Below are positions 63,914-64,000 of a stretch of 64,000 nucleotides of DNA, piece after piece; position 1 is the stretch's first letter; every line of letters begins with the position of its first letter. The stretch lies in contig JAFGEP010000044.1 in assembly GCA_016931535.1 (NCBI GenBank), positions 42,198-106,197 of the forward strand. Direction: 5' to 3'. Below the pieces are notes generated by a model. That model was not told the DNA's origin. It made no database searches and saw nothing but the letters and a program-made list of their open reading frames with translations. A program made the translations under genes and the position numbers. This DNA is from Bradymonadales bacterium (GTDB lineage: Bacteria > Myxococcota_A > Bradymonadia > JAFGEP01).

Positions 63914-64000
63914 TGGAGCATGCCGAGAAGAACGGGCGGCTCAGGGTCCTCCCGCTCTCCCTGGGCTCTGGTGGTGCCCATTGCTGGAGCATGCCGAGAA
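63914..64000. repeat. 16-bp direct repeat at the window edge
   Basis: TGGAGCATGCCGAGAA occurs at 63914-63929 and again at 63985-64000, 71 bp apart. The second copy ends exactly at the window edge, so more copies may follow outside. It lies just upstream of the fxsA start. Confidence 0.7.

Noticed and set aside
63887..63999. A partial minus-strand gene before fxsA
   Set aside because: About 37 codons are open to the edge but without motif; the repeated segments fall in different frames.

Overview
The window is a 64 kb GC-rich bacterial chromosome segment that almost certainly lies next to the replication origin. It carries dnaA-dnaN-recF (20.8-24.9 kb), a cluster of DnaA-box-like sequences between dnaA and dnaN, and a perfect 16-bp parS palindrome with a second near-perfect copy about 16.7 kb before dnaA. 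The gene content points to the Myxococcota or a related delta-type lineage: a secreted protein with a MYXO-CTERM-like tail, Cys-rich small lipoproteins, several FHA proteins and transmembrane Ser/Thr kinases, a DUF4397 lipoprotein, an NtrC-type two-component pair and OmpA/beta-barrel envelope proteins. This taxonomic placement is inference. I see no rRNA, tRNA, CRISPR array, transposase, integrase or prophage; the region reads as stable core chromosome.

Layout. 0-4 kb: the end of ahcY, a TetR regulator and a large lipoprotein. 4.0-4.1 kb: two parS sites between convergent genes. 4.1-12 kb: a radical-SAM fusion protein and a rifampin-phosphotransferase-like enzyme on the minus strand, facing a divergent luxE-luxC-like fatty-acid reductase pair that lacks luciferase genes. 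12-18 kb: the MYXO-CTERM-like protein, RNase J, TtcA, a DUF309 protein and an unusual SDR protein. 18.2-20.5 kb: groES-groEL with a good promoter and a strong terminator. 20.8-24.9 kb: dnaA, putative oriC, dnaN, recF. 25-31 kb: a Pro/Tyr-rich membrane protein, an orphan N6-adenine methyltransferase, a Ser/Thr kinase with a PEGA-like tail, folB, a class III aminotransferase and a tiny overlapping lipoprotein.

31-42 kb: mepA, an outer-membrane protein, hflX, an FHA protein with a 12-bp tandem repeat, cysS, and a sensor kinase/NtrC regulator pair joined by an ATGA overlap. 42.0-42.75 kb is the largest non-coding gap and contains a perfect 11-bp hairpin. 42.7-48.2 kb: an OmpA-type protein, a DUF4397 lipoprotein, RNase Z and hisS. 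48.2-53.6 kb: a four-gene Gld-like ABC export operon (ATPase, permease, GldG-like, DUF4340) with a recognisable promoter. 53.6-63.3 kb: a signalling block of a zinc-ribbon membrane protein, an ABCG-type transporter with four FHA domains, a zinc-ribbon Ser/Thr kinase starting 16 bp after it, and a tandem AAA protein with a degenerate first module. 63.4-64 kb: an FxsA-family protein and a short direct repeat cut by the window edge.

The most interesting items are the parS pair, the putative oriC, the luciferase-free LuxE/LuxC pair facing an RPH-like enzyme, the 4xFHA-ABC transporter coupled to a kinase, the origin-proximal orphan methyltransferase, and a possible ATT start for hflX. Start sites were chosen from Shine-Dalgarno-like sequences and family N-termini read by eye; no search or folding program was run.
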